A stretch of 64,000 nucleotides of DNA from Chitinophaga sp. (GTDB lineage: Bacteria > Bacteroidota > Bacteroidia > Chitinophagales > Chitinophagaceae): assembly GCF_019236475.1 (NCBI RefSeq), contig NZ_JAFAIX010000014.1, forward strand, positions 276,038-340,037, in the 5' to 3' direction. Within the stretch, counting starts at the first letter, position 1, and each line of letters opens with the position of its first letter. Under the pieces are notes generated by a model. The model worked only from the letters and a program-made list of their open reading frames with translations, was not told the origin of the DNA and did no database searches. Both the position numbers and the translations under genes were made by a program. Below are positions 55,001 to 64,000 of this stretch, piece by piece.

Positions 55001-57706
55001 CCCGATTTACAACCAATCACTGTGACAGGGCAGAAAATTCCTAACAGTGGCTTGCCTAAACTCCTTAGGGAAATCAACCTGTATACCAAAGCCGAGTTTT
55101 TGAAAAACAAGAAAAATCCAATACCTGTTAAAACCGTTCATTTTGAATATAGCAATGATTTATGTCCGAGCGATAATCAAGGTAAGGGAGGTAAACTAAC
55201 ACTGACGAGGATATGGTTCTCTTATAATGGAAATACCAATAAGAGCTTGGAAAAAGCAAGAAGAAATGGTTATGCGTTCTATTATAATAAGAACAACCCT
55301 AAGTTCGATAATCAGTCAACAGATCGTTGGGGAACCTATAAAAATGCGAAGGACAATCCAAATTTCACCGCATCCAACCCGATTACGAATTCAGAATACC
55401 CTTACGCATTACAAGATAGTAGCGTAATGGCGTATAATGCCGGTGCATGGTTACTGGATTCTATAAAGCTACCTTCCGGTGGAAGAATAAAAGTAGATTA
55501 TGAGAGTGATGATTATGCCTATGTACAACATAAGCGTGCCTGTCAAATGATGCCAATTGTTGGTTTGGCTAATAAAAAACCGACTAGCGAAGGAGACTTA
55601 AAGAACCATCTGTATGATCGTGTAGGTTTACAAGTTCAAGATAACCATTATGTAGCCTTCAAGGTGCCAAAAGCTGTAAAGACGCCAGCAGAAGTTTACA
55701 ACACCTATCTGGCTGGATTAAATGATACCATATTCTTCCGTCTGAATGTGAATATGCGCGCAAATCGCTTAGGTAGTGGCAGTGAATACATTCATTGTTA
55801 TGGTTACTTAGACCGTAGTGATTATGGTGCTATTGGAGACGGATCAATGATTTACATAAAACTTAAATCTGTAAAAGTAGATGGTGATGAAGGTGGATCC
55901 TATTCCCCACTGGCAAACGCTACCCTTCAATTCTTGAAAACATCATTGCCATCAAAAGCATACTACAAAACAGATGTAGGTGATGACCTCGACGGCCCTA
56001 ATGCCCTTAGATTACTTACTGCCATGGCAGGAACTATTGTGGATGAAATTAAGGGATTTTCTACTGTAGCGAGATCGGAGAATACCGCCAGAGACCTTGA
56101 CCTCTCCCGTTCTACCGCCCGACTGAATAATCCTTTTTATAAAAAATATGGTGGTGGTAATAGGGTTAAACGCATTATGATTTATGATAACTGGAATGCT
56201 ATGACCGGACAAAAGGAATCTAAATTCGGGACAGAATACAGTTATACAACAGATAAAGTAATTGATGGTAAACTCACTACTATTTCCAGCGGTGTAGCAA
56301 GTTATGAACCAATTGTAGGAGGTGAAGATAATCCATGGCATTATCCACTTACCTATAAAGATCATATCGGTAAGTTGACACCAAATGTTGCTAGTTATGT
56401 GGAAGCTCCGCTTGGAGAATCTTTCTTCCCTGTACCAAGTGTTGGTTATAGCAGGGTACGTGTAAAAAGTATCGTTCCTGCCAATGCAAGATCTAAAGCA
56501 GGATATACTGAAAATACCTTCTATACTGCTTATGATTTCCCAACAATCGCCACCTTCTCCGAAATCGTTGGTGAGCAAATGGATGCTTCTTATACTACCA
56601 AGTTGGGGAATTTGCTGAAGATTAATGCCAAACGCTATATGGCTAAATCTCAGGGATTCAAGATCGAATTGAATGACATGCATGGCAAACAAAGAGGTGT
56701 TTATAACTATAAGGAAGGAGATTCTATACCTTTCTCTTATAGTGAATACCGCTACAAAGTAGATAATGATAATGCGGAACAAAAGCACCTGAACAACAGA
56801 GTCTTAGCAATTGATGAATCTGGAACCATTGACTCTATGACGCTGGGAATGGATATGGAAATGATGATGGATAACCGTCAACAGAGATCAGTAATGAGCG
56901 GGATGCTAGCAAATGCTGGAATAGATGCCTTCTATATAGGACCATACTTCTATATGAACTATGGTGGTATGTTCCTTCCTCAAGGTGAAGAATTAATGTT
57001 CAGATCATCCGCCCTCACCAAAGTAATCAACAGACGAGGCATATTGGATAAAATTATTGTTACGGAAAATGGAAGCAAGGTAACAACCAATAATATGCTC
57101 TACAATGCCGAAAATGGCAATGTGCTACTGAGTTCTACCCAGAATGAATTCAATGATTCCATATTTAATTTCTCCTACCCTGCCGAATGGGCATACGACG
57201 GTATGGGAGGCGCATACAAGAATATCAATGCAAAACTGGAACATATCTATATTACTTCTGGAAAACTGACCACAGATCTGGCTCCTGCAACACCAGCATC
57301 CTATTTCTCTTCTGGAGATGAACTCCTTGTTTATTCTAAAATGTCTGTTGTACCTAACGGATGTGGGACCAATCTGGCGAGTTTCCCAAGTTACAACCGG
57401 GTTTGGGTAGTAGACCTGAATACCATTAACGGCGGCACACCTGATTTTTCCTTCCTGGATGATAATGGCAAACCGGTTTCTGGAAATGATATGACGATCA
57501 CCGTTATTAAATCAGGTCGTAAAAATCTCAATGCACAGATAGGCGCTGTTTCTATGATGAGTAATCCGATTGAATGGAAATTAGGCAAACCTTACCTGAT
57601 CATTAATGATACTAAAAAGATCTTGAATGCCTCCATGCAGGAATACAAGCAAAACTGGCAGGTACAGGATCGTAATCAGGTAAAAATTAAATGTGCATTA
57701 AACTAA
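52031..57706 (+). CDS. 1891-aa secreted RHS/SpvB-like protein with PA14-like domain
   Basis: A very large exported protein. A basic N-terminus (GEKKKKVIAIVLLTTMYFQAIIPAYA) serves as signal peptide. The segment VGATNMVDLFTGDFNYNIPLIDVDGYPLSIGYSGN and WVGLGWNINPGTIQRNMRG (about residues 97-160) is typical of the N-terminal region of bacterial RHS/SpvB-like proteins. Around residues 695-800 a PA14-like module is visible (WFSFRAKGRFLAPFTGIYKIHGEVDDEMKVSFNG). The rest is beta-rich with YD-like spacing. No C-terminal toxin domain is apparent and the end is a short beta-like tail. It is followed by an adhesin-like protein and a further RHS-type gene. Confidence 0.85.
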   Translation: MLLTFGEKKKKVIAIVLLTTMYFQAIIPAYALGGSRHPLAARIIAPPSGTVNANPLTVNMPAAATREEVNTAAMAPKAMEKLDGGPTQPEFATYQPVGATNMVDLFTGDFNYNIPLIDVDGYPLSIGYSGNVNMSQEASWVGLGWNINPGTIQRNMRGLPDDFDGTDEVKKTISIKPNTTVGAGLRASFKVFNQELFKPTLSYSLFKNNYRGWGMEMGANVSINAGEKAVGPLSGGLGISNNSQDGLSFNPSIALTYGSISSKDNVFSGNVSMGASFSTRSGLKSTQFSGGMTMSKRTQEIAARKRAEITNKEDKRIPGLEKIMEHGIKGQGISSTLASNISYAYPSSIPSSGLPYTSYSYSGSFDLGLELFGTFSSVGINGYVSKQYIAPGDTSKSYPAYGYFNMEGASKNPLALQDYNREREIPMKASIRNIGLPYYTPDLFSISGEGTGGMFRAYRNDIGYVNDVRMTTKSNSASFGLNVGTASLIHLGADVNVINSYSDDRAWTDLNRMAENTKFTKSAGLYESFYLRNVGEMGKSDQTYFDKFGGTDIVVPELKGNNTKNIGTTGNLLRYVGGSVREKIPVTQAATSRTDRAKRSQVITYLSADDASKAGFSKYIENYAINTYPINSCINVQEDIGTQQGLDADFYSYENIDPKRFLKRYHLGNFVFRTVPELKKLNYINEQLNTKDDDLPHNENSWFSFRAKGRFLAPFTGIYKIHGEVDDEMKVSFNGVPWMHVHFGERKDTTINLESGKYYDFDLFYNNGPDAGSLLFTMICDGKAVDMSAFSVIDTLVQYKISDSLVLEKRINNFRKKNHLSEINVMNPDGKKYIYGLPVYNTYQKEATFSVEQSNGNTNTGLVKYTPGENDATINKSGNERYYSAEEIPAYAHSFLLTAILSPDYVDVTGNGVSDDDFGTAVKFNYTKVAGINNPYKWRIPYSDSANYNVGLRSDFTDDKGSYVYGEKELWYLNSIVSKNMVATFKLEDRPDLQPITVTGQKIPNSGLPKLLREINLYTKAEFLKNKKNPIPVKTVHFEYSNDLCPSDNQGKGGKLTLTRIWFSYNGNTNKSLEKARRNGYAFYYNKNNPKFDNQSTDRWGTYKNAKDNPNFTASNPITNSEYPYALQDSSVMAYNAGAWLLDSIKLPSGGRIKVDYESDDYAYVQHKRACQMMPIVGLANKKPTSEGDLKNHLYDRVGLQVQDNHYVAFKVPKAVKTPAEVYNTYLAGLNDTIFFRLNVNMRANRLGSGSEYIHCYGYLDRSDYGAIGDGSMIYIKLKSVKVDGDEGGSYSPLANATLQFLKTSLPSKAYYKTDVGDDLDGPNALRLLTAMAGTIVDEIKGFSTVARSENTARDLDLSRSTARLNNPFYKKYGGGNRVKRIMIYDNWNAMTGQKESKFGTEYSYTTDKVIDGKLTTISSGVASYEPIVGGEDNPWHYPLTYKDHIGKLTPNVASYVEAPLGESFFPVPSVGYSRVRVKSIVPANARSKAGYTENTFYTAYDFPTIATFSEIVGEQMDASYTTKLGNLLKINAKRYMAKSQGFKIELNDMHGKQRGVYNYKEGDSIPFSYSEYRYKVDNDNAEQKHLNNRVLAIDESGTIDSMTLGMDMEMMMDNRQQRSVMSGMLANAGIDAFYIGPYFYMNYGGMFLPQGEELMFRSSALTKVINRRGILDKIIVTENGSKVTTNNMLYNAENGNVLLSSTQNEFNDSIFNFSYPAEWAYDGMGGAYKNINAKLEHIYITSGKLTTDLAPATPASYFSSGDELLVYSKMSVVPNGCGTNLASFPSYNRVWVVDLNTINGGTPDFSFLDDNGKPVSGNDMTITVIKSGRKNLNAQIGAVSMMSNPIEWKLGKPYLIINDTKKILNASMQEYKQNWQVQDRNQVKIKCALN

Positions 57707-57717
57707 AAATCACTGAT

Positions 57718-58185
57718 ATGTATAAAAATATTCTTTATATCATTTCATTCATTCTGATTCTTTCAACTGCCAGTGCTTCGGCACAGCAGCTGGAAGGTAC
57801 CTGGAAAATCAGCAGAGTAGAACTGGAGAAACGAGATTTCTGGAATAATAATGTACTTGCGCAATGGTCTGTTACAGGCGATAGTATTAATCACCTGAGC
57901 GTTCCCATTCTGTCATCCTTATCTTTTGCGGATTCCACCTGTATTACCACATATGGCCCTACTTTCAATACCTGGACTTATTCGCATACACCGAATCAGA
58001 TCACATTGGTAGCAAGGTTTAAGAGTTCAGATAAGGATGCATCACCAATGCAGTTATCATACGATTATAATTTCGATGAGAAAAACTATCTACTGCTAGG
58101 GCCATTAGTAGTGAGTTACACCGATAAATCAAATGGGCAGCCAGTGAAGATTGCCTATCGGTGCAGGTATGTATTAAGTAAATAG
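57718..58185 (+). CDS. Exported small protein, 155 aa
   Basis: The ATG at 57718 is chosen because the product then starts with a good signal peptide (MYKNILYIISFILILSTASASAQ). The in-frame ATG at 57691 lies inside the previous gene. The mature part begins QLEGTWKISRVELEKRD and is beta-rich, reminiscent of lipocalin-like or META-like small barrels, but I cannot assign a family. It starts 11 bp after the RHS-like gene and is likely a periplasmic or surface accessory protein. Confidence 0.75.
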   Translation: MYKNILYIISFILILSTASASAQQLEGTWKISRVELEKRDFWNNNVLAQWSVTGDSINHLSVPILSSLSFADSTCITTYGPTFNTWTYSHTPNQITLVARFKSSDKDASPMQLSYDYNFDEKNYLLLGPLVVSYTDKSNGQPVKIAYRCRYVLSK

Positions 58186-58214
58186 TGTAACTGGTTTTAA
58201 TTATTCAATTGAGA

Positions 58215-61200
58215 ATGATGTCATTAATCCCTAATACCAAAGGAATATTCAAAATATTCATTTCAGTTTTTATACTGAGTTTTTTATCATTAAGTGCATT
58301 TAGTCAATCTTGTACAGACTGGGCAATTACGGCAAAGATAGACAGCGCCTCCTGTTTGGCAGATGGTAAAGTCGCCGTTAAACTCACTGGTTTTGATGCA
58401 AATAGTCTAACAAGTGTACTTTATTACCTTGATCCTATTGGTTCAACCGGCGGAACAACCAAACCGGGGCAAACCAGCGATACCTTGAAGGATATATTAC
58501 CTGGGATCTACAAACTTAAGGTTACGGCCATCTGTTCCAACCAACCTACTAGCAAAGAAATGACGATAGAGGTTCCTGGTAGCTATGCTGCAAGCCTAGT
58601 GTACAGCGCTAGAATTAGTAAAGACGTAACAGGTAAATGTGCTAATGGTGCGATTCAATTCACTATCACGGGTGGTCGTATGCCATATAGGCTTCGCATA
58701 TTAAAAGCGCCTGCAGAATATACAGGTAGTAAAGAAATCAATGTTAAAACGAATGTATTCCTGTTGAGCTCTTTGCCTAAGGGGGATTACGAGTGCGATG
58801 TATTGGATACTTGTAATGTCAGAAATGGTACCATGAAAACCACATTGTACCCATACTTTTCTGGTGAAGCTTCGAGAGCATTTACCGGGACAGGTGATTG
58901 CGACGCTATCATTGGTGAAGGCTACAGCGCAACTTGGAACTTTGATGACCCTAACTATTTTGTTAGATTGACAACTAAACTAGGCAACAATATAACTACA
59001 CCGGAAAAGATAATTGCAAAGTACATGTATGTTTATGATACAATCATGTTACCAGCCGGGAAAAAATTGAAGGATTATTATGATTCAATTTATACAAGAA
59101 TTATGACCAATTCCTGTGGAGATAGTTATACCGCTACCTCAAAACTGATCCCTCCCAGTGTGAGTGCTGTTGCTATTGTTCATAATTGTAACAATACCTT
59201 TAATTATCAGGCCTTCTATAAAATAGGACAAGATGGCATCGCTGTCTGCTGGCCAATCACCCTAACGCTGACAGACAAAAATGATAATTCGAAAATATAT
59301 AGCTTCATTGCTCAACAAAACAACTCTGGTGGATGGGTGACAATAAAGAATATTCCGTATGGTAATTATTTTGTGACCATGACCACTGCTGATGGTACAC
59401 CACTTATAACTCCCAATAGAGACCAAGGTCCACTGAATAGCAATTTAGTGGTGACGCCCCCTCCAATCCGTCAGTTTTCAATCAGTGCAGAACCTTCAGA
59501 ATACAATAAGATGGGGTACGACAGGTTAGCTCAATTTAGGATTCTATCTACTACTGGATTCCCTGCGGGTACTAAAATCACCCTTGATTATCCCTTTTCA
59601 CCTACTGTAATAACGAATTTCCCTGATGGTTCTAGTAACACGTCTATAGCCGTTAGTCCGCAAACATCTGGAGTGTCACCAGGTTATTATGTGGTAAAAG
59701 TATCGACTCCTTGTGATACGACCCTCCTTCCTGTCTGGGTAACTGAATCAGATGTATATCGTTATTATGGCTACATTAGTACTGAACAATCCTGTGCAGG
59801 ATTAAAAGTAACAGGTACCGTATGGGCGATTAAAGGTGATCAATATCTTAAGGGCTATTATTCACTTTTTGGACCTAATATTAACACCTCTCCCATCCTA
59901 ACTGGAAGTTATTTCACCCTTACCACTCCAGGTGATTATAAGTTTATAATGGGGGCTAACCAATTTAACGGTTTAAGTGGAAATGAACAGCGATTCACCT
60001 ACAAAATAGATAACATTAAAATCGATACAATTGCCGGTTGGGTTTGCCCTAATGCGGCAGATAATACAGGTCGCATTTTAATAGTGGCATCTGGTGGTCC
60101 GTCTCCAGGCAAATACACCTATTCCCTTGCAGAAGACGGTAATTGGGAAAAAGGTCCCTATCTGGAAGAAAAGGATAACGGTTTCTTTGTAGGTAACGCT
60201 ACCTACAAATTAATGAAAGGAAAAACATACCAAATTAAAGTCAGTAATTGTGAGGTCTCCTATCCACAATCGATTACTATTTCGGAATTCCAAACCAATC
60301 AGTTGATTACAGGAGAAAATACACTATTCTGCCTCGGAGATAAAATCAAACTGAAAGCCAATAATCTTCCACTTAAAGCCAAAACCTATCACTGGGATGG
60401 CTTGGGCATTGAAGGGAATAATACACGCGAAATGCAACAGTTGACAATAAGCAATGCCAGTTCAACAATTGGTGGTACCTATACGGTAACTATCAATACT
60501 GATATGTGTAATAACCCTATTGTAGCGAGCACGGAAATTAAAATGGCGGAATCATATCGTTTATGCTACAGTACTGTTACAGATACATTTGTGAATCCTG
60601 TAAGAATAGGCATGTATGGTAACTGGCACCCATCCAAATCTTATGTCTACTACGGACAACGTGATGGAGCCCCTATTGACTCCCTCACCAATATCCGTAA
60701 AGACGGAACCTACTCCACCTTTGCTCCTTTCTGGCAATCTGATGCTGGTAAATGGAAGGCTCAATATGATACTGCCAAGTGGGTATGGAATGCAGAAAGT
60801 ACCATTTTCAACCTGAAAGGGTTTGAACTGGAGAATAAAGATCCTTTAGGCAGATATAATGCCGGACTATTCGGGTATGCAGATGCGCTGCCTGTAGCAG
60901 TGATACAGAACAGTCGTTATTCGGATGCTGCCTTTGATGGATTCGAAGATTACTTCATGAGCGCTGGTAATCCTTGTGAGGATATGGTTTGTGCGGTTGG
61001 CCGTCATTTCGACTTCTCCGATTACAAGGCGAATATCGATACAACACAGCATCATACCGGTAGATATAGTATGCGCGTAAATAAAGGAAGCAGTGTGGGA
61101 CTTAAAGCCCCTGCCCTCTTAACGCCTCCTGTCTTCTTAGCGCCTACCATCTCCTATACGAATACTGCTTGTGGAACAAACGTTTTGAAAGATATCCGCG

Positions 61201-61706
61201 TGAATAAGGATATTCTTATTCCAGGCTTTACCCCTGTGACAGGCAAACAAATGCTATTTAGTGTCTGGATAAAAGAGGAACAACCTTGTAATTGTACTTC
61301 TTATAGCAATACGGAAGTCATGGTCTACGTAGGTGGAGATGATTCGGTAAGAGTGGCGGCTTTAGCCAAGCCGACAGGTGTTATTATAGACGGTTGGCAA
61401 CGTTACGAACAGGTAGTTCGTCTGGCAAAAGGCGCTACAGGTATCAGCTTCTCCGTTAAAGCCATTGGCAATACTAACGTTTATTTCGACGATATGAGGT
61501 TCCATCCTTATAACGCCAACATGAAATCGTATGTATATGATGCGCAATCATTACGATTGATGGCAGAATTGGATGAAAACAATTACGCCACCTTCTATGA
61601 ATATGATGATGACGGCACCCTAGTACGCGTGAAGAAAGAAACAGAAAGAGGTGTTAAAACTATTTCAGAGACCAGATCAGCATTGCTTAAAGAAAATGAA
61701 CAATAA
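58215..61706 (+). CDS. Exported adhesin-like protein with YD-like C-terminal tail
   Basis: A protein of about 1163 aa; the ATG at 58215 (or 58218) precedes a signal peptide ending SAFSQ. The body is a row of Cys-containing beta modules (for example DSASCLADGKVAVKLTG, VTGKCANGAIQFTITGG) like the repeats of surface adhesins in this phylum. At about 945-1100 there is a carbohydrate-binding-like beta sandwich (HHTGRYSMRVNKGS, FSVWIKEEQ, VYFDDMRF). The end, YVYDAQSLRLMAELDENNYATFYEYDDDGTLVRVKKET, is a YD/RHS-type motif. So the protein appears to be an RHS-family product without its own core barrel, and its stop overlaps the next gene by 11 bp. Confidence 0.8.
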   Translation: MMSLIPNTKGIFKIFISVFILSFLSLSAFSQSCTDWAITAKIDSASCLADGKVAVKLTGFDANSLTSVLYYLDPIGSTGGTTKPGQTSDTLKDILPGIYKLKVTAICSNQPTSKEMTIEVPGSYAASLVYSARISKDVTGKCANGAIQFTITGGRMPYRLRILKAPAEYTGSKEINVKTNVFLLSSLPKGDYECDVLDTCNVRNGTMKTTLYPYFSGEASRAFTGTGDCDAIIGEGYSATWNFDDPNYFVRLTTKLGNNITTPEKIIAKYMYVYDTIMLPAGKKLKDYYDSIYTRIMTNSCGDSYTATSKLIPPSVSAVAIVHNCNNTFNYQAFYKIGQDGIAVCWPITLTLTDKNDNSKIYSFIAQQNNSGGWVTIKNIPYGNYFVTMTTADGTPLITPNRDQGPLNSNLVVTPPPIRQFSISAEPSEYNKMGYDRLAQFRILSTTGFPAGTKITLDYPFSPTVITNFPDGSSNTSIAVSPQTSGVSPGYYVVKVSTPCDTTLLPVWVTESDVYRYYGYISTEQSCAGLKVTGTVWAIKGDQYLKGYYSLFGPNINTSPILTGSYFTLTTPGDYKFIMGANQFNGLSGNEQRFTYKIDNIKIDTIAGWVCPNAADNTGRILIVASGGPSPGKYTYSLAEDGNWEKGPYLEEKDNGFFVGNATYKLMKGKTYQIKVSNCEVSYPQSITISEFQTNQLITGENTLFCLGDKIKLKANNLPLKAKTYHWDGLGIEGNNTREMQQLTISNASSTIGGTYTVTINTDMCNNPIVASTEIKMAESYRLCYSTVTDTFVNPVRIGMYGNWHPSKSYVYYGQRDGAPIDSLTNIRKDGTYSTFAPFWQSDAGKWKAQYDTAKWVWNAESTIFNLKGFELENKDPLGRYNAGLFGYADALPVAVIQNSRYSDAAFDGFEDYFMSAGNPCEDMVCAVGRHFDFSDYKANIDTTQHHTGRYSMRVNKGSSVGLKAPALLTPPVFLAPTISYTNTACGTNVLKDIRVNKDILIPGFTPVTGKQMLFSVWIKEEQPCNCTSYSNTEVMVYVGGDDSVRVAALAKPTGVIIDGWQRYEQVVRLAKGATGISFSVKAIGNTNVYFDDMRFHPYNANMKSYVYDAQSLRLMAELDENNYATFYEYDDDGTLVRVKKETERGVKTISETRSALLKENEQ

Positions 61707-62445
61707 CATTAAATATATTTTGCTAAGCACCGTATTATTTCTTGCTAGTTTGTCCCTAAAAGGACAAACTAGCACAGATACAGCGGCATTGTTTAAGCGC
61801 ATTCGAGAAATATATACCGTCAATAAGGCTGTTCCTATTTCTTATGATTTTACAATTTTCTACCTACAGGATGGAGATAAACAGGAGGATAATGTGAAAG
61901 ATACCATGTTTAGCCACATAGAACTCGACGGTATTCGAATGCATACCAAGTCAAAAGAGGTGGAAGTTATGCAGAACGAAAAATATATCATCTCTGTTAT
62001 TCCTGATCAACAACAGATGATGGTCGGCAAAACACCTGTAAAACCACAGATGCCTGCCTATGAAGCGCTTAATAATGAACTTCTATCAAAGGTGGTAACA
62101 AACTGGGAAGAACGCACGGCGGATAAAAAGAAAACACTGATGGTTCGCTGTAATCCTGAAATGGGTATTACCAGTTTTGAATTTTCAACCGATGTCAAAA
62201 CGGGAAGATTGGAGGAGATCAAAGTAAAGTTCCCTAAGGCACTCCTGCCCAACCAGGAAACTGAAAATACAGGGCCTTCCAGAACACATACCGTCATTAA
62301 ATATATTTTCTCAAACTATCAACCCATATCACCTAGTTTTCCAGGTTTCAATGAACGGAATTACTTTGATATAGTAGAGAAAGAATATGTTCCTGCCGCT
62401 GCATTTAAAGGTTATCAGATTTTCTTAGCATCACCGAATCTATAG
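61696..62445 (+). CDS. Exported unknown protein, 249 aa
   Basis: The ATG at 61696 yields MNNNIKYILLSTVLFLASLSLKGQ, a standard signal peptide. The start overlaps the adhesin-like gene by 11 bp, so translation is coupled. The mature protein is alpha/beta with strands such as EVEVMQNEKYIISVIPDQQQMMVG and GRLEEIKVKFPKAL. The layout is somewhat like periplasmic lipoprotein carrier folds (a curved sheet), but no lipobox is present and I cannot name a family. It is followed 4 bp later by the next large gene. Confidence 0.75.
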   Translation: MNNNIKYILLSTVLFLASLSLKGQTSTDTAALFKRIREIYTVNKAVPISYDFTIFYLQDGDKQEDNVKDTMFSHIELDGIRMHTKSKEVEVMQNEKYIISVIPDQQQMMVGKTPVKPQMPAYEALNNELLSKVVTNWEERTADKKKTLMVRCNPEMGITSFEFSTDVKTGRLEEIKVKFPKALLPNQETENTGPSRTHTVIKYIFSNYQPISPSFPGFNERNYFDIVEKEYVPAAAFKGYQIFLASPNL

Positions 62446-62449
62446 TAAA

Positions 62450-64000
62450 ATGAATTACTATTTTAAAAGGTCCCTATCCTTCCTGTTACTGACAGGCATC
62501 TTGTTGTTTTTAACTCAATACTCCCAGGCACAATCCAAGAGTATCATTATTACCCGCACCTTAGACGGCGCCAAAGGCCAATTACAGAATGACTCTGTGA
62601 TCAGCATCCAGGATAGCCTGTACTTTGATGCCAGTCTTAAATCCAAAATCGATACCCCCTATAAGGTAAGAAACATCATTACCTTTAAGCTCAACGAGTA
62701 TTCCTCCCGTGCACTACCTGTAAAGTTCAATGCTGCCCTAAAAGTACGCATCATCTACACCACCCCTAAACTGCAGGTAGATTCGGTGGACAAAGAACTG
62801 ACACTGAACTATGACACCGCACATCCCTATGTGCTGCGTCGTAGCTTCATCTTTGAAAATGCACCTGCTGTTAGTGTAAAGGTCCTCTCCTATACCACGG
62901 ATGCACCTAAAAATATCCTTCCTGCGCTCATGCTGGAAAACGCCATGGAAGTAAATCCATTGTTTAAAATGGATCCCATGACAGTAGCATTAAGCCAGAT
63001 GCGTATAGGAAAATTCGATGCTGCTAACGCAGACGAACTGCCCGTGAACTGGCCAGTAGTATTCGGTGCTAATGCCTATGACCTCGAGTGGACCTATATT
63101 GATTCCTCCGCCATAGAAACCGGCAGGTATGGTACTCCCATTAACCCAGATAAATTATTTGAAAACAATGCTACCAGGGTAACCGTGGCAGGTACCAACT
63201 ATGCCATCCCCTTGATGTACGATCATGAAGGTGCCATCTACTTCCGCTTCCGCCCCGTGCAAGAAAAACCTGCATATGGCCGTATTACCGGTAACTGGAG
63301 CTCCCAATACACCGGTGGCCTCGGCTCCTATGCCTTCACCGGCCATGAACGACTACTCAACTGGCAAGCGCAAACCTCCTTCGCAGAAGAAGGTAAACGA
63401 AAAACGATCCTCAATTATTTCGATGGTTCCCTCCGTGGCAGACAAACTGTTACCAAGGATAATACCACCAACACCATCATTGTAGGTGAAAGTATTTATG
63501 ATTACCAGGGACGCCCTGCCTTACAGGTACTCCCCGCCCCTACTCTGAACACCATCATCAAATATACCAGACGGCTCAATACAGATATTAACGGTGCCGA
63601 ATATACGCCGGATCAATTCGATTATCTAAATAAACCCGCTGATATCCTCACCCAACACGCCCCTGTGATGGGAACAGCATCTGGTACCGCCCAATATTAT
63701 TCTCCCGCCAATCCTCAAAGAGACAGCGGATTTAATAAATTCATTCCGGATGCAGAAGGTTACGTCTTCTCTGAAACTGCCTACACATTGGATAATACCA
63801 ATCGGGTACGTCAACAGGGAGCTGTCGGTAAACAATATACCCTCAACGGTGGTCATGATATTGTCTATACCTATGGTACTCCTTCCCAAGAAGATCTCTA
63901 TGCATTATTCGGTACAGAGGTAGGCGACGCCAGTCACTATTTCAAAAATACCGTCACCGATGCCAACGGACAAGTTTCTGTTACCTACCTGGATATGCAT
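62450..64000 (+). CDS. RHS-type secreted protein, 5' part, runs off the window
   Basis: The frame is open for 517 codons from the ATG at 62450 to the last base and has no stop in the window. The product begins with MNYYFKRSLSFLLLTGILLFLTQYSQAQ, a signal peptide. The visible part is the N-terminal region common in Bacteroidota RHS proteins, with strings such as YDLEWTYIDS, ESIYDYQGRPALQVLPAP and FSETAYTLDNTNRVRQQG. The RHS core and any C-terminal toxin domain must lie beyond 64000. It is the last gene of the exported run in view and possibly the effector that the upstream proteins serve. Confidence 0.85.
   Translation, partial: MNYYFKRSLSFLLLTGILLFLTQYSQAQSKSIIITRTLDGAKGQLQNDSVISIQDSLYFDASLKSKIDTPYKVRNIITFKLNEYSSRALPVKFNAALKVRIIYTTPKLQVDSVDKELTLNYDTAHPYVLRRSFIFENAPAVSVKVLSYTTDAPKNILPALMLENAMEVNPLFKMDPMTVALSQMRIGKFDAANADELPVNWPVVFGANAYDLEWTYIDSSAIETGRYGTPINPDKLFENNATRVTVAGTNYAIPLMYDHEGAIYFRFRPVQEKPAYGRITGNWSSQYTGGLGSYAFTGHERLLNWQAQTSFAEEGKRKTILNYFDGSLRGRQTVTKDNTTNTIIVGESIYDYQGRPALQVLPAPTLNTIIKYTRRLNTDINGAEYTPDQFDYLNKPADILTQHAPVMGTASGTAQYYSPANPQRDSGFNKFIPDAEGYVFSETAYTLDNTNRVRQQGAVGKQYTLNGGHDIVYTYGTPSQEDLYALFGTEVGDASHYFKNTVTDANGQVSVTYLDMH

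Overview
The window looks like chromosomal DNA of a member of the Bacteroidota, most likely a Chitinophaga-type organism. The support is circumstantial: moderate GC, weak Shine-Dalgarno signals, promoters of the TTTG-spacer-TAnnTTTG type, a histidine kinase with a beta-propeller sensor, peptidase S74 fibre proteins with signal peptides, and a chain of secreted RHS-like proteins. No rRNA, tRNA, CRISPR array, transposase or integrase was seen.

Region A (478-31470, all + strand) is one large gene train and the most unusual part. It starts with a 203-aa protein and three tandem glycine-triplet (collagen-like) proteins, followed by a terminator. Then come a two-lobed lipase-3-like protein whose nucleophile elbow reads GHGLG in both lobes (Ser replaced by Gly), a 3203-aa giant protein of the DUF6603 type with roughly 260-residue repeats, and proteins of 506, 303, 1331, 498, 143 and 170 aa that I cannot assign. 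The train ends with a 2320-aa megasynthase (fatty acyl-AMP ligase, KS, AT, KR, ACP, TE) and a translationally coupled aspartyl/asparaginyl beta-hydroxylase-type dioxygenase. No protein of the train shows an N-terminal signal peptide. ATGA overlaps and short gaps tie the genes together, and hairpins sit after the small, probably abundant proteins. It reads as a single undescribed system: an intracellular or non-classically released protein assembly combined with a short polyketide/lipid pathway.

Region B (31471-38350) holds a strong terminator plus a palindromic repeat, a membrane-anchored J-domain protein (-), a NarL-type response regulator (+) whose 3' end overlaps a propeller-sensor histidine kinase (-), a two-motif retropepsin-like protease (+) and a small unknown protein (+).

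Region C (38374-44221, - strand) is a three-gene operon: a secreted fibronectin-III protein, a 1007-aa secreted protein with a Gly-rich hinge and a candidate nuclease C-terminus, and a small acidic protein that overlaps it by 4 bp. It has the shape of a polymorphic toxin/immunity locus.

Region D (44745-64000, + strand) encodes exported proteins: two phage-fibre-like S74 proteins, a large protein with barrel-like character, a small beta-sandwich protein related in layout to the FN3 protein of region C, a 1891-aa RHS/SpvB-like protein with a PA14-like segment, a 155-aa protein, a 1147-1164-aa-class adhesin-like protein ending in a YD-like tail, a 249-aa protein, and the 5' part of a further RHS-type protein that runs off the window. 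Region D is probably a secreted RHS-type toxin/adhesin island.
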